From Gammaproteobacteria bacterium (lineage in GTDB: Bacteria; Pseudomonadota; Gammaproteobacteria; JAJFKG01), in contig JAJNDI010000006.1 in assembly GCA_021156325.1 (NCBI GenBank), positions 1 through 47,914 on the forward strand: a DNA stretch of 47,914 nucleotides, given 5' to 3'. Each line of letters begins with the position of its first letter. The first letter of the stretch is position 1. The notes below the pieces were generated by a model. It did no database searches. It was not told where the DNA came from and saw nothing but the letters and a program-made list of their open reading frames with translations. A program made the translations under genes and the position numbers. This document shows, one piece after another, positions 26,911-38,042 of the stretch.

Positions 26911-28068
26911 ATGAAACCAAGCCGCATTGGGTTTTTAGCAACAGGCGATGAAGTATGTGATGGCGATATTGTCAATACCAACACACCGGCGTTAGCACGG
27001 CTGTTGAAAGAAAATGGCTGGAAGATTGGCCATACGCTGACAGTGCCCGATGATGAAGAAGCTATATTAAAGGGCTTTGAATATTTGGCTAAAGAACATG
27101 ATGTCATCATCTCGATTGGTGGATTGGGTCCCACTACCGATGATCGTACACGCTTTGCTTTAGCGCGTTTTGTCAAAGAAGAATTGGTTTTTAATGAAGA
27201 CAGCTGGCAGCGCTTATGTGAACGCTTTAAGCAATATTTACGCTTGGATATTCCTGACAATAACCGTCAACAAGCCCTGTTTCCAAAAAGTGCTGTGGTT
27301 TTATCTAATCGCCGCGGCTCAGCTGACAGCTGCTGGATAGAACATCAACATAAAATTATCTTTATGCTGCCGGGGCCGCCCGCAGAGTGTTTAGGCGTCA
27401 TGCGGGATCACGTTTTAGCAATTTTAAAAAACCATCAATACTTAAATCCCTCTACTGATACTATATTAAGATGGTATTTGCTGGGTGTTTCTGAAGGACA
27501 AATTGCCACCGAAATGGAAGCGCTGCTCGCCACTGATAAGTGTCGGACAGGATATCGCGCGGAATATCCTTATCTTGAATTTAAAGTGTGGTTTGATGAA
27601 AAAACCTCTTCAAAACCCCTTTATGAAAAAATTACCAACGCATTAAGTAACTATTGCTTGATGCCTGTTCCTAAGACCGCTAGTCAATATTGCATAGCCT
27701 GTCTGCTGCAGCAGCAAGAATTGATCCAAATTCAAGATGAAGCTACCGGCGGAATATTACAGTCGCTCTTGGCGAGTCCTCAAACCTATTCTCTGCTTCG
27801 TTTTACAGAAAAATCCGAGCAAAACCCTTCTGCTGCTCTGCTGCAAATCAAGGGATTAGACGCTTTTTGGGAAAATTTTCAAAACGATGAAACACCGCCT
27901 GCAGTTCTTGAAACAAAAGTGAATATCCTCTTTAAACGAGGCACTCAATCTTATTCAGCTGAAAAAACTTTCCCGATAAGAAACCGTTTGTTAGCACGTT
28001 ATGCAGCTGAATGGGTGTGTTATCAATTGGTGCAGTGGTTGCTTAATAAAGATAAAGAAGACGGTTAA
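26911..28068 (+). CDS. CinA-like protein with a degenerate C-terminal domain
   Basis: CinA proteins combine an N-terminal MoaB/MogA-like COG1058 domain with a C-terminal nicotinamide-nucleotide deamidase (PncC). 385 residues. The N-terminal domain is well conserved: FLATGDEVCDGDIVNTNTPA, ISIGGLGPTTDDRTRFALA and MLPGPPAECLGVM. In the C-terminal part the family's AESCTGG catalytic motif reads DEATGG (residues 276-281): Ser and Cys are lost, and the downstream conserved Gly/Lys segments are unrecognisable. Deamidase activity is therefore doubtful. It follows pfp by 2 nt. Confidence 0.8.
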   Translation: MKPSRIGFLATGDEVCDGDIVNTNTPALARLLKENGWKIGHTLTVPDDEEAILKGFEYLAKEHDVIISIGGLGPTTDDRTRFALARFVKEELVFNEDSWQRLCERFKQYLRLDIPDNNRQQALFPKSAVVLSNRRGSADSCWIEHQHKIIFMLPGPPAECLGVMRDHVLAILKNHQYLNPSTDTILRWYLLGVSEGQIATEMEALLATDKCRTGYRAEYPYLEFKVWFDEKTSSKPLYEKITNALSNYCLMPVPKTASQYCIACLLQQQELIQIQDEATGGILQSLLASPQTYSLLRFTEKSEQNPSAALLQIKGLDAFWENFQNDETPPAVLETKVNILFKRGTQSYSAEKTFPIRNRLLARYAAEWVCYQLVQWLLNKDKEDG

Positions 28069-28076
28069 ATCTTTTG

Positions 28077-28091
28077 TGCCGCTGCGCGGCA
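28077..28091. terminator. Small GC-rich hairpin between convergent cinA and tadA
   Basis: A TGCCGC-TGC-GCGGCA perfect 6-bp stem lies 8 bp after the cinA stop and 6 bp before the tadA stop. TTTT precedes it on the plus strand, but no T tract follows on either strand, so terminator function is uncertain. Confidence 0.4.
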
Positions 28092-28097
28092 TAGGAT

Positions 28098-28559
28098 TCA
28101 CACCTTTCGTCGTTTCTGGAAAAAATTTTTAAGCATAAGACTGGCTTCCTCTGCTAATAAGCTCTGTTCTACTTGAATATGGTGATTGTGATAATTGGCA
28201 TTCAATAAAGATATGGCACTTATTACAGCGCCTGTTTTGGGATCAGGTGTTGCAAATACAAGGCGTGAAACTCGTGCATGGATCATAGCCGTTACACACA
28301 TAGCACAAGGTTCCAAAGTCACATATAAGGTGCTGCCAGTCAACCGATAATTTTTTAATTGAACGCCGGCTTCTCTTAGCGCATTGATTTCAGCATGAGA
28401 AGTTGGATCACAGGTTTTAATCGGACAATTGTACCCTTCTCCTATACATTCACCGTTATAAACCATTACCGCCCCGACCGGCACTTCACCGGCGGCTTCT
28501 GCTTTTTGAGCGAGCTCTAATCCCCGCTGCATCCAGCCTATATCATTCTGGGACCACAC
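28098..28559 (-). CDS. tadA: tRNA-specific adenosine deaminase
   Basis: TadA converts the wobble adenosine of tRNA-Arg(ACG) to inosine. 153 residues. The zinc and catalytic motifs are SHAEINALREA (His and the proton-shuttle Glu) and TLEPCAMCVTAMIHARV (two Cys ligands). Also present are EVPVGAVMV and a basic C-terminal helix (MLKNFFQKRRKV). The GTG start gives an N-terminus WSQNDIGWMQRGLELAQKA that matches the family. It begins 3 nt after the guaA stop, so guaB-guaA-tadA form one operon. Confidence 0.95.
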   Translation of the reverse strand: MWSQNDIGWMQRGLELAQKAEAAGEVPVGAVMVYNGECIGEGYNCPIKTCDPTSHAEINALREAGVQLKNYRLTGSTLYVTLEPCAMCVTAMIHARVSRLVFATPDPKTGAVISAISLLNANYHNHHIQVEQSLLAEEASLMLKNFFQKRRKV

Positions 28560-28562
28560 GGT

Positions 28563-30143
28563 TTATTCCCACTCAATGGTTGCAGGCGGTTTACCTGAAA
28601 TATCGTAGGTCACTCGTGAAATCCCTTTAACTTCATTTAAAATGCGGTTGGACACATGGTTTAAAAAATCATAAGGCAATTCAGCCCAATGCGCTGTCAT
28701 AAAATCAATCGTTTCTACCGCACGCAATGCAATCACATGCTCATATTGTCTTGCATCCCCGACAACACCCACTGATTTAACCGGTAAAAACACGGCAAAC
28801 GCCTGGCTTACTTTGTGGTATAAATCCCATCGATGTAATTCCTCGATAAAAATGGCATCGGCTAAGCGTAAGATAGAAGCATACACTTCTTTCACTTCAC
28901 CCAAGATCCGAACGGCTAAACCAGGGCCTGGAAAAGGATGACGATAAACCATTTCATGCGGCAAGCCTAATTCCAACCCTATTACACGTACTTCATCTTT
29001 GAATAATTCCCGCAAAGGTTCCAATAATGATAATGAAAGGGTTTCTGGCAAGCCGCCCACATTATGATGTGTTTTGATCACGTGGGCTTTGCCTGTTTTG
29101 GCTCCCGCTGATTCAATCACATCAGGATAAATAGTGCCTTGTGCTAACCATTTTACATTCTTTAACTTTTTAGCTTCTTCTTCAAAGATTTGAACAAAGA
29201 TCTTGCCGATAATGCGCCGTTTTTCTTCCGGATCAAAGATACCCGCAAGCTCTTTATAAAAACGATCCCCTGCATCAACATGGATGACTTTGATGTGCAT
29301 ATGACTTGCAAAGGTTTTTAAAACTTGATCTGCTTCACCTTTTCGCAGCAACCCGTTATCGACAAAAACGCACGTTAACTGATCACCAATCGCACGGTGC
29401 AAGAGTGCAGCCACAACAGAAGAATCGACGCCGCCCGATAATCCCAGCAACACTTCATCAGATCCCACTTTTTCACAAATATGAATCAAGGCTTCCTTAA
29501 TAATATGACTTGCTGTCCACATGGAAGCACAACCGCAAATGTCATGAATAAATCGCGATAAAATGGCTTTGCCTTGCAAGGTATGTGTGACTTCAGGATG
29601 AAATTGCACGCCATACAGTTTTTTTTCAATACAAGCCATCGCTGCAATAGGGGTATTTTCGGTGCTGGCTATTGTGATAAAGTCAGGCGGTAAAGTGAGA
29701 ATATGATCACTATGGCTCATCCACACATCTAAAGAAGCTTCTCCTGCCCCGTTTTGACTGTCTGCAATACCTTCTAATAAAGGAGAATGTCCATGTATAG
29801 CAAGCCTTGCATAACCAAATTCACGATGATGAGCTTGCGCGACACGGCCTCCCAATTGAGCTGCCATTGTTTGCATGCCATAACAAATGCCCAATACAGG
29901 ACAGCCTAATTCAAATACGATTAAAGGCGCTCGTGGGGCGTTTTTTTCATCAAGTACCGTTTCAGGACCACCGGAAAGAATAATCCCTTTGGGTGAAAAA
30001 GCTTTGATTTGATGGGGATCAATATCATAAGGATAAATTTCAGAATATACCCCTAATTCGCGCACACAACGAGCGATTAATTGAGTATATTGGGAACCAA
30101 AATCTAAAATTAAAATACGGTCTGTGTGAATATCAATAGCCAT
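28563..30143 (-). CDS. guaA: GMP synthase (glutamine-hydrolysing)
   Basis: Amination of XMP to GMP. 526 residues. The N-terminal class I amidotransferase has the nucleophile motif [17 protein letters not shown] and [11 protein letters not shown]. The ATP-pyrophosphatase domain has the P-loop [19 protein letters not shown]. The C-terminal dimerisation domain ends [19 protein letters not shown], the invariant GuaA tail. It follows guaB by 12 nt and precedes tadA by 3 nt. Confidence 0.98.
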   Translation of the reverse strand: MAIDIHTDRILILDFGSQYTQLIARCVRELGVYSEIYPYDIDPHQIKAFSPKGIILSGGPETVLDEKNAPRAPLIVFELGCPVLGICYGMQTMAAQLGGRVAQAHHREFGYARLAIHGHSPLLEGIADSQNGAGEASLDVWMSHSDHILTLPPDFITIASTENTPIAAMACIEKKLYGVQFHPEVTHTLQGKAILSRFIHDICGCASMWTASHIIKEALIHICEKVGSDEVLLGLSGGVDSSVVAALLHRAIGDQLTCVFVDNGLLRKGEADQVLKTFASHMHIKVIHVDAGDRFYKELAGIFDPEEKRRIIGKIFVQIFEEEAKKLKNVKWLAQGTIYPDVIESAGAKTGKAHVIKTHHNVGGLPETLSLSLLEPLRELFKDEVRVIGLELGLPHEMVYRHPFPGPGLAVRILGEVKEVYASILRLADAIFIEELHRWDLYHKVSQAFAVFLPVKSVGVVGDARQYEHVIALRAVETIDFMTAHWAELPYDFLNHVSNRILNEVKGISRVTYDISGKPPATIEWE

Positions 30144-30155
30144 TATATCTTGCCT

Positions 30156-31670
<1,515 letters not shown>

Positions 31671-31733
31671 TTAACGCCATATTCTAACCCTAGAACCCTT
31701 AGCCTGCAAGCTGTAGGGGCTGGCTTTATCCTG

Positions 31734-31742
31734 TGGTATCAT
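31734..31742 (+). promoter_or_regulatory. Extended -10 element at xseA, implying a leaderless mRNA
   Basis: TGG followed by TATCAT is an extended -10. It ends 6 bp before the xseA ATG, so transcription would begin at or next to the start codon. No Shine-Dalgarno sequence fits in the gap. The -35 region is weak. Confidence 0.4.
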
Positions 31743-31748
31743 CTGCCA

Positions 31749-32969
31749 ATGCAGGAAAACACTTTATATAAGACCGATGATCGCGAGATTTTGAGCGTAG
31801 CTGAACTCAATCAGCAAGTCCGCTTTTTGCTGGAAGAAACCTTTCCGCCACTCTGGATCACAGGTGAAATCTCTAATTTTGTCTGTCCGAGTTCGGGACA
31901 TTGGTATTTCAGTTTAAAAGATGCTGCCGCCCAAGTACGCTGCGCCATGTTTCGCAACCGTAATGCCCGTTTGGGATTAACGCCTGAAAACGGAATGCAG
32001 GTCATTGTCAAAGCCAAGATAAGCCTTTATGAAGGCCGCGGCGATTATCAATTGATTGTAGAAGAAATCGAAGAAGCGGGCAACGGTGCGCTTCTTCGTG
32101 CTTTTGAAGCCTTAAAAAAGCGTTTGCACAAAGAAGGATTATTCGAAGAATCCCATAAAAAACCTTTACCGCGTTTTCCCCGTTGTGCCGGTATTATTAC
32201 CTCTGCTACGGGGGCTGCATTGCATGATATTTTAAGCGTACTCGAGAGACGTTTTCCAAGCCTTCCTGTTATTGTTTATCCGAGTCAAGTCCAGGGCGAA
32301 GGCGCAGCCGAACAATTAATTGAAGCGATTCTCGCTGCGAATCGCCGTAATGAATGCGATGTATTGATCCTTACCCGCGGCGGCGGTTCAATAGAAGATC
32401 TCTGGTGTTTTAATAATGAAAAACTCGCTCACGCCATTTTTAACAGTCACATTCCGATTGTCAGTGCAGTAGGCCACGAAATTGATTTTACCATCGCCGA
32501 TTTTGTCGCTGACAAACGCGCAGCCACCCCTTCTGCAGCTGCAGAATTAATTAGCCCTAACAAAGCCGAATGGCTTAGTTACACTCGCCAATTAAAGCAG
32601 CGTTTGATCCAAACCCTGCAGCAGCACTTGAAACAAGCCGCCTCAACGTGTGTGCATTTAAGAAAACGGCTGCGCCATCCGGCTCAACAATTGCGGGAAT
32701 ACACCCAGCGCATCGATGCTTTGTCTCTGCGATTACAGCAATCGCAGGAGCGTTATGTAAAAGCAAAGCAGCAACGCCTGGAAAATATCAGCATTTTGCT
32801 GAATAAAGTGAGCCCTCTTGCTACGTTATCGCGGGGTTATGCTATTGTAGAAGACAGCGAAGGTAACGTTATTAAAAAAGCAGAAGATCGTTATATCAGT
32901 TCAACAGTACGTGCAAGACTTGCAGAAGGCACTTTGCTTTGTGAAGTCATTCAAGTAAATGAAAAATAA
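31749..32969 (+). CDS. xseA: Exodeoxyribonuclease VII large subunit
   Basis: Catalytic subunit of ExoVII. 406 residues, a little under the E. coli 456. The N-terminal OB fold reads LWITGEISNFVCPSSGHWYF followed by SLKDAAAQVRCAMFR. The catalytic domain includes GIITSATGAALHDILSVLER, LILTRGGGSIEDLWCFNNE and AVGHEIDFTIADFVADKRA. A long helical C-terminal region follows, ending PLATLSRGYAIVED. The ATG has no upstream ribosome-binding site. It is followed after 12 nt by the adenosyltransferase gene. Confidence 0.97.
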   Translation: MQENTLYKTDDREILSVAELNQQVRFLLEETFPPLWITGEISNFVCPSSGHWYFSLKDAAAQVRCAMFRNRNARLGLTPENGMQVIVKAKISLYEGRGDYQLIVEEIEEAGNGALLRAFEALKKRLHKEGLFEESHKKPLPRFPRCAGIITSATGAALHDILSVLERRFPSLPVIVYPSQVQGEGAAEQLIEAILAANRRNECDVLILTRGGGSIEDLWCFNNEKLAHAIFNSHIPIVSAVGHEIDFTIADFVADKRAATPSAAAELISPNKAEWLSYTRQLKQRLIQTLQQHLKQAASTCVHLRKRLRHPAQQLREYTQRIDALSLRLQQSQERYVKAKQQRLENISILLNKVSPLATLSRGYAIVEDSEGNVIKKAEDRYISSTVRARLAEGTLLCEVIQVNEK

Positions 32970-32981
32970 AAGGAAGATAAT

Positions 32982-33545
32982 ATGGGACACAGGCTTTCTA
33001 AAATAGTCACCAAAACGGGCGATGAAGGTACCACGGGTTTAGGTGATGGTTCTCGTATTGCTAAAGATGATCTTCGTATAGAAGCTATTGGCACTGTAGA
33101 TGAACTCAATTCTGCGATTGGAATGCTCTTGTCTACTGAAGGTGTCGAAACAACGCTGTCAGAATATTTACTCCACATTCAGCATGATTTATTTAACGTA
33201 GGCGGTGAATTGTGTATTCCAAAGAATATTTCAATTACAGCAAAAGATACAGAACGCCTGGAAAAATGGCTAGAAATCTTAAATGCTGATCTGCCTTATT
33301 TGCAAGAATTTATTTTACCCGGTGGTAATCCAGCCGCCAGCTTCTGCCATTTGGCACGGACTATTTGCAGACGCGCAGAGCGGCGAATTATCAGCTTGCA
33401 TCAACGGGATAATATCAATGCGAACACGTTAGCTTATATCAACCGCTTATCTGATTTGTTGTTTGTCATGGCGCGGCTGTTGGCACGTAAAGATGGCGGC
33501 AAAGAAGTCTTGTGGCAAAATAAATCTAAATTAAGTCAATTTTAA
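32982..33545 (+). CDS. PduO-type cob(I)alamin adenosyltransferase
   Basis: Transfers adenosyl from ATP to cob(I)alamin to give coenzyme B12. 187 residues, a five-helix bundle. The N-terminal ATP loop reads TKTGDEGTTGLGDGSRIAK, then EAIGTVDELNSAIG. The C-terminal signature is FILPGGNPAASFCHLARTIC followed by RRAERRI, with the conserved Asp-rich NRLSDLLFVMARLLA. GGAAG precedes the ATG. It probably shares a transcript with xseA. No B12-dependent enzyme is in the window. Confidence 0.95.
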   Translation: MGHRLSKIVTKTGDEGTTGLGDGSRIAKDDLRIEAIGTVDELNSAIGMLLSTEGVETTLSEYLLHIQHDLFNVGGELCIPKNISITAKDTERLEKWLEILNADLPYLQEFILPGGNPAASFCHLARTICRRAERRIISLHQRDNINANTLAYINRLSDLLFVMARLLARKDGGKEVLWQNKSKLSQF

Positions 33546-33563
33546 GCATTCTTTCAAAAACAT

Positions 33564-33590
33564 AAAAAACGCCCGTGATAACGGGCGTTT
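33564..33590 (-). terminator. Rho-independent terminator of csrA
   Basis: A perfect 9-bp stem AACGCCCGT/ACGGGCGTT with a GATA loop. On the minus strand it is followed by a run of six Ts, which fits csrA 33 bp upstream. On the plus strand a shorter T run follows, so it may also serve the adenosyltransferase gene. Confidence 0.85.
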
Positions 33591-33622
33591 AGGAAAATAA
33601 GCAAATGGACTATTCTTAAGAA

Positions 33623-33841
33623 CTAATTGTCCATCTCTTCATCGGATGAATGAGAAGATCCCGCAATACCTTGTTGTTTTTCTTGCTGGATCCGTTGATA
33701 AATTTCTTCGCGATGTACCGAAACCGATTTGGGCGCGTTGACACCAATTCTAACTTGGTTGCCTTTTACTCCCAATACGGTCACGCTGACATCATCACCA
33801 ATAATCAGTGTCTCGCCGACACGGCGTGTCAAAATAAGCAT
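33623..33841 (-). CDS. csrA: Carbon storage regulator CsrA (RsmA)
   Basis: Global post-transcriptional regulator that binds GGA motifs in mRNA leaders; in intracellular Legionellales it controls life-cycle switching. 72 residues. The start [20 protein letters not shown] and [20 protein letters not shown] are canonical, including Leu4/Arg6 and the RNA-binding VHREEI. The tail ([11 protein letters not shown]) is acidic and somewhat longer than in E. coli. AAGGAG lies 6 nt before the ATG. It is downstream of alaS-lysC, the usual gammaproteobacterial location. Confidence 0.98.
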   Translation of the reverse strand: MLILTRRVGETLIIGDDVSVTVLGVKGNQVRIGVNAPKSVSVHREEIYQRIQQEKQQGIAGSSHSSDEEMDN

Positions 33842-33935
33842 AATGCTCTCCTTTAATCCTTTTCCTACCCATTAGAGTGTTATTCTGTTTATAAGTTCCC
33901 ACCCTATCGGGAATAGTCTACTTAGTATATGTTTG

Positions 33936-35198
33936 TTATAACGTTCTTTCTTTTTCTCTATAAGGATCCATTTCTACCACAGGCTCACAATCCAGCTTAA
34001 AGGCTTTGTGAAGCGCGCGAACCGAGCGATCAATCTCACGTTCTTCGATCACCACTGAGATTTTGATCTCCGAGGTGGTAATCATCTGAATATTAACGCC
34101 TTCTTCACCCAATGTGGCAAACATGGTGTTGGCTACCCCTGCGTGAGAGCGCATCCCAACCCCTACCAGTGATAATTTACCAATTTTATTATCACCCAGC
34201 ACTACCCTTGCGCCTAATCTTTCAGCCGTTTCTCCTAGAATGGCCAATGCCCGCTGATAATCATCCCGATGAACCGTAAAGCTGAAATCAGTTACCCCAT
34301 TGTATGCAATGTTTTGCACAATGATATCCACATCGATTCCAGCAGTGCTCACCGAAGAGATGATCTGCGAAGCAACGCCTGGCACATCCGGCACCCCTAA
34401 AACAGTAAGCTTCGCCTCATTGCGATTATACGCAATACCTGAGACAAGGGGCTGTTCCATTGTGTCGTCCTCAAATGTAACCAAGGTACCCCCACCTTCG
34501 CTAAAGGTCGACAGTACGCGCAATGGTACCCTATATTTGCCTATCAATTCTACTGATCGCGTTTGCAGGACTTTGGCGCCCAGACTCGCGAGCTCCAACA
34601 TTTCTTCAAAAGTCACCTTGGCAAGCCGTCTAGCCTGGGGTTCTATGCGGGGGTCGGCTGTATAAACCCCATCGACATCGGTATAAATCTGGCATTCATC
34701 GGCTTGCAGTGCAGCAGCCACAGCAACCGCCGTAGTGTCCGACCCCCCCCTGCCCAACGTGGTGACGTCCCCTTCGGTATTGACGCCTTGAAAGCCTGCT
34801 ACAACGGGAATTTCCCCCTTAGCCAAACTCGCTCTTAAGGCTTTTGTATTGATATCGGCAATGCGGGCTTTTTTGTGTTCAGAAGTCGTTTGAATGCCCG
34901 CCTGCAAACCGGTAAATGAACGCGCTTGATAATCCAGTTTATCCAATGCAATACACAATAACGCGGTGCTTGCCTGTTCACCAGTTGCAAGCAATGCGGA
35001 ATATTCCCGAGGCTTTGGATTATCATTTAAAGCGTGAGCGAGTGATAATAATCGGTCGGTTTCACCGGCCATAGCAGAAACAACAACAACGACATCATGT
35101 CCCTCTTCTTTTGCCCGTTTCACGCGTTCTGCCACCATGGCAATGCAGCGGGGATCAGCCATCGAAGTGCCGCCGTATTTCTGCACGATTAAACTCAT
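33936..35198 (-). CDS. lysC: Aspartate kinase
   Basis: Phosphorylates aspartate, the first step to lysine, methionine, threonine and diaminopimelate. 420 residues. The kinase domain starts MSLIVQKYGGTSMADP and contains TTLGRGGSDTTAVAVAAAL and YTDVDGVYTADPR. Two ACT domains follow (from about 265; ISSVSTAGIDVDIIVQN, GVNIQMITTSEIKISVVIE), typical of feedback-inhibited class II kinases. The ATGA overlap with alaS shows translational coupling. A run of eight Gs (8 Cs at 34743-34750) encodes the GRGGSD motif. Confidence 0.96.
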   Translation of the reverse strand: MSLIVQKYGGTSMADPRCIAMVAERVKRAKEEGHDVVVVVSAMAGETDRLLSLAHALNDNPKPREYSALLATGEQASTALLCIALDKLDYQARSFTGLQAGIQTTSEHKKARIADINTKALRASLAKGEIPVVAGFQGVNTEGDVTTLGRGGSDTTAVAVAAALQADECQIYTDVDGVYTADPRIEPQARRLAKVTFEEMLELASLGAKVLQTRSVELIGKYRVPLRVLSTFSEGGGTLVTFEDDTMEQPLVSGIAYNRNEAKLTVLGVPDVPGVASQIISSVSTAGIDVDIIVQNIAYNGVTDFSFTVHRDDYQRALAILGETAERLGARVVLGDNKIGKLSLVGVGMRSHAGVANTMFATLGEEGVNIQMITTSEIKISVVIEEREIDRSVRALHKAFKLDCEPVVEMDPYREKERTL

Positions 35199-37810
35199 AA
35201 TGGCTCCAATGCCGCTTTAAGCTGAGTTTCAATAGAGAATAAAGCCTTTGGCAGTAATATCACTTGCGTGCTAGCACCTTGAGCAAAGTCAGCACGGCCG
35301 CCGCCTTTACCGTGAAGTTCTTCTACCAGACGCTTGATGAGATGACCTGCATTAATATGATGGCTTAAATCCTTGGTCACGCCGGCAAACAAGCGTACTT
35401 GATGTTTTTCAACCACTGCCAATAATACCACAGCTGATTGCAAACGCTGCTTGAGTTCATCCATAAAATGAGGCAAATCAGAGGGAACATTCTCTGTTAA
35501 CGTTTTAATAAGAAGATAGCTTTTACCGATTTTAACTGCCTCATTAGCCAGATCACCGCTCTGCTGCCCTGCCAATTTTTGGGATAATTGTTTTACTTGT
35601 TTTTCTTTTTCACGTAATTCTTCGACAAGTTGTGCAACGCGCTTGTCACACTCCTCAATAGAGGCTTTTACATTGTGCGCTGTATTTTCAAGAATAGCCA
35701 TATTTTTTAAAACCCATTCAAAGGCACCTTCAGCCGTAACCGCTTCGATACGGCGAATACCGGCAGCCACAGCGCTTTCACTGATAATTTTAAATAAACC
35801 GATTTCACCGGTATAAGCGACATGGGTTCCACCGCATAATTCTTTAGAAAAATCTCCCATACTTAAAACACGTACTTTTTCTGTGTATTTTTCTCCAAAC
35901 AAAGCCATTGCCCCGGTTTTGACAGCGGCTTCTTGTGACATCAGATCAGTTGTAACGGGAAAATTCTCGCGAATTTTTGCATTCACCAATCGTTCAATGG
36001 TAGCCAGTTCTTCTTTGCTTAACGGTTTTGAATAGGCAAAATCAAAACGCAAGCGAAGCGCGTCCACGAGCGAGCCTTTCTGCTGCACCTGCGAACCCAA
36101 TGTTTGACGTAAAGCGGCGTGCAGTAAATGGGTAGCAGAATGGTTTGGACGAATAGCTGCCCGGTGTTTCTCATCAATTATTGCAGTGACTTTATCGCCT
36201 ATCTTTAAAGATCCTGAGGTTAATACGCCTCGATGACAAACGGCTTCCTGCTGCTTTTGAGTATCGCTTACTTCAAAACAAGCGGTTTTGTTTTTCAATA
36301 TGCCTCTGTCACCTATCTGGCCGCCGGATTCGGCATAAAAAGGGGTTTTATCGAGAATTACGATGCCGTTTTCACCCGCTTTTAACGTATTCACAGCCTT
36401 TTCCTCGCAAAATAAGGCTAACACTACTGCATTACTTTGTGATTCTTCATAACCGGTAAAGCAACTCTTTATATCCGTTTTAATTTGCTTGGTATAATCT
36501 GCACCAAATTGACTTGCAGCCTGTGATTGAGAGCGCTGTTTTGCCATGGCTTTTTCAAAGCCTCTCATATCAACGGTTAAATGACGCTCGCGCGCAATAT
36601 CAGCTGTTAAATCGGCTGGAAACCCATAAGTATCAAACAGACGAAAAACAATCTCGCCTGGGATGTCAGTGCCAGACAATTGCGCAACCGCTTGTTCAAA
36701 GACTTTTAAACCTTGTGCGAGTGTTTTTGCAAATTGTTCTTCTTCTTCTAATAAGACTTGACGAATATAAGCTTCTTGTTCTTTTAATCGAGGATAAGAG
36801 CTGCCCATTTCTGTTACCAAGGGTTTAACCAAACGATGAAAAAAAGGCTCTGTTAAACCAAGATGACTGCCATGGCGAATAGCACGTCGAATAATACGGC
36901 GCAATACATACCCTCTGCCTTCATTAGCCGGCAATACACCATCGCTAATAAGGAAACTGCAAGAGCGGATATGATCGGCGATCACCCGCATCGATGTTAA
37001 AGAAGGCGCTGTTTGCTGGCTTAATGCGGCAATGGCTTTGATGAGCCCTTGGAATAAATCGATTTCATAATTATTGTGAACACCTTGCATCACGGCAGCA
37101 ATACGTTCCAACCCCATGCCGGTATCGACAGAGGGCTTGGGTAAAGGGGTTAATTGTCCCTGGGTATCCCGATTATATTGCATGAATACTACATTCCAGA
37201 TTTCAATATACCGATCGCCGTCTGCTTCGGGACTGCCGGGAGGCCCGCCTGGAATGTTTTCACCATGATCATAAAACACTTCTGTACAAGGCCCGCAAGG
37301 TCCAGTGTCGCCCATTGCCCAGAAATTATCTTTTTCATCGCAGCGGGAAAAACGTGCGGGATCAATGTTGATTTCTTTTAACCAAATATGAGCGGCTTCC
37401 TGATCATCTTTATAAACGGTTACCCACAGTTTCTCAGGAGGCAACTGCAAAATCGTGGTTAAAAATTCCCAGCAGTATTGAATCGCTTCACGTTTGAAAT
37501 AATCTCCAAAGCTGAAATTGCCGAGCATTTCAAAGAAAGTGTGATGTCTTGCGGTATAGCCTACATTTTCCAGATCGTTATGTTTTCCACCGGCTCTGAC
37601 ACAGGCTTGTGAACTTGCTGCTCGTTGGTAATCGCGCGACTCTTCCCCCAAAAAGGTTTTTTTGAATTGCACCATGCCAGCATTGGTAAACAAAAGAGTC
37701 GGATCGTCAGCGGGTACTAAAGAGCTCGATGGCACCACTTTATGGCCATTTTTGGCAAAATAATCCAGAAAGGCTTCTCGTAATTGAGCGCTGGTATAAC
37801 GGCGGGGCAT
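35195..37810 (-). CDS. alaS: Alanyl-tRNA synthetase
   Basis: Charges tRNA-Ala and edits mis-charged Ser and Gly. 871 residues, full length. The class II core has FTNAGMVQFKKTFLGEE and GRGYVLRRIIRRAIRHG. The editing domain has zinc/His motifs HSATHLLHAALRQ and CGGTHVAYTGEIGLF. The C-Ala domain ends GGGRADFAQGAST. Coupled to lysC by an ATGA overlap. A copy of the structured repeat lies 120 bp upstream, between recX and alaS. Confidence 0.98.
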   Translation of the reverse strand: MPRRYTSAQLREAFLDYFAKNGHKVVPSSSLVPADDPTLLFTNAGMVQFKKTFLGEESRDYQRAASSQACVRAGGKHNDLENVGYTARHHTFFEMLGNFSFGDYFKREAIQYCWEFLTTILQLPPEKLWVTVYKDDQEAAHIWLKEINIDPARFSRCDEKDNFWAMGDTGPCGPCTEVFYDHGENIPGGPPGSPEADGDRYIEIWNVVFMQYNRDTQGQLTPLPKPSVDTGMGLERIAAVMQGVHNNYEIDLFQGLIKAIAALSQQTAPSLTSMRVIADHIRSCSFLISDGVLPANEGRGYVLRRIIRRAIRHGSHLGLTEPFFHRLVKPLVTEMGSSYPRLKEQEAYIRQVLLEEEEQFAKTLAQGLKVFEQAVAQLSGTDIPGEIVFRLFDTYGFPADLTADIARERHLTVDMRGFEKAMAKQRSQSQAASQFGADYTKQIKTDIKSCFTGYEESQSNAVVLALFCEEKAVNTLKAGENGIVILDKTPFYAESGGQIGDRGILKNKTACFEVSDTQKQQEAVCHRGVLTSGSLKIGDKVTAIIDEKHRAAIRPNHSATHLLHAALRQTLGSQVQQKGSLVDALRLRFDFAYSKPLSKEELATIERLVNAKIRENFPVTTDLMSQEAAVKTGAMALFGEKYTEKVRVLSMGDFSKELCGGTHVAYTGEIGLFKIISESAVAAGIRRIEAVTAEGAFEWVLKNMAILENTAHNVKASIEECDKRVAQLVEELREKEKQVKQLSQKLAGQQSGDLANEAVKIGKSYLLIKTLTENVPSDLPHFMDELKQRLQSAVVLLAVVEKHQVRLFAGVTKDLSHHINAGHLIKRLVEELHGKGGGRADFAQGASTQVILLPKALFSIETQLKAALEPL

Positions 37811-37930
37811 GGTTAAAGCTTCCTAAGGTCGATAAGAATGGCTTATTGTAGCGATAATGGGGGGTATAGGTAAATGCCTGCTTTTTTCTTTCTTTTTATA
37901 TCAAGCGCTGACTTAAGTTTGATACGGTGG

Positions 37931-38023
37931 GATGCAAAAGTCCCTCGGGGTCCTGTCACGAGGATGGGGTGTCCCGCGGCTTTGCCGCGGGAGCCCTCCC
38001 CCTTCCGTGCCACCCCTCGGGGT
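37931..38023 (+). repeat. Structured ~93-bp repeat, copy 1 (between recX and alaS)
   Basis: Begins ATGCAAAAGTCCCTCGGGG and ends CCACCCCTCGGGG. The ends carry direct CCTCGGGG repeats. Inside is a long hairpin: the tip is a perfect 9-bp stem TCCCGCGGC-TTT-GCCGCGGGA (37972-37992). Below it a GGGG/CCCC segment and CACG/CGTG (37957-37960, 38006-38009) form the lower stem. A second, inverted copy lies at 38563-38655. It is non-coding and no transposase is linked. Confidence 0.85.
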
Positions 38024-38042
38024 ATTTAAATAACAGACATCC

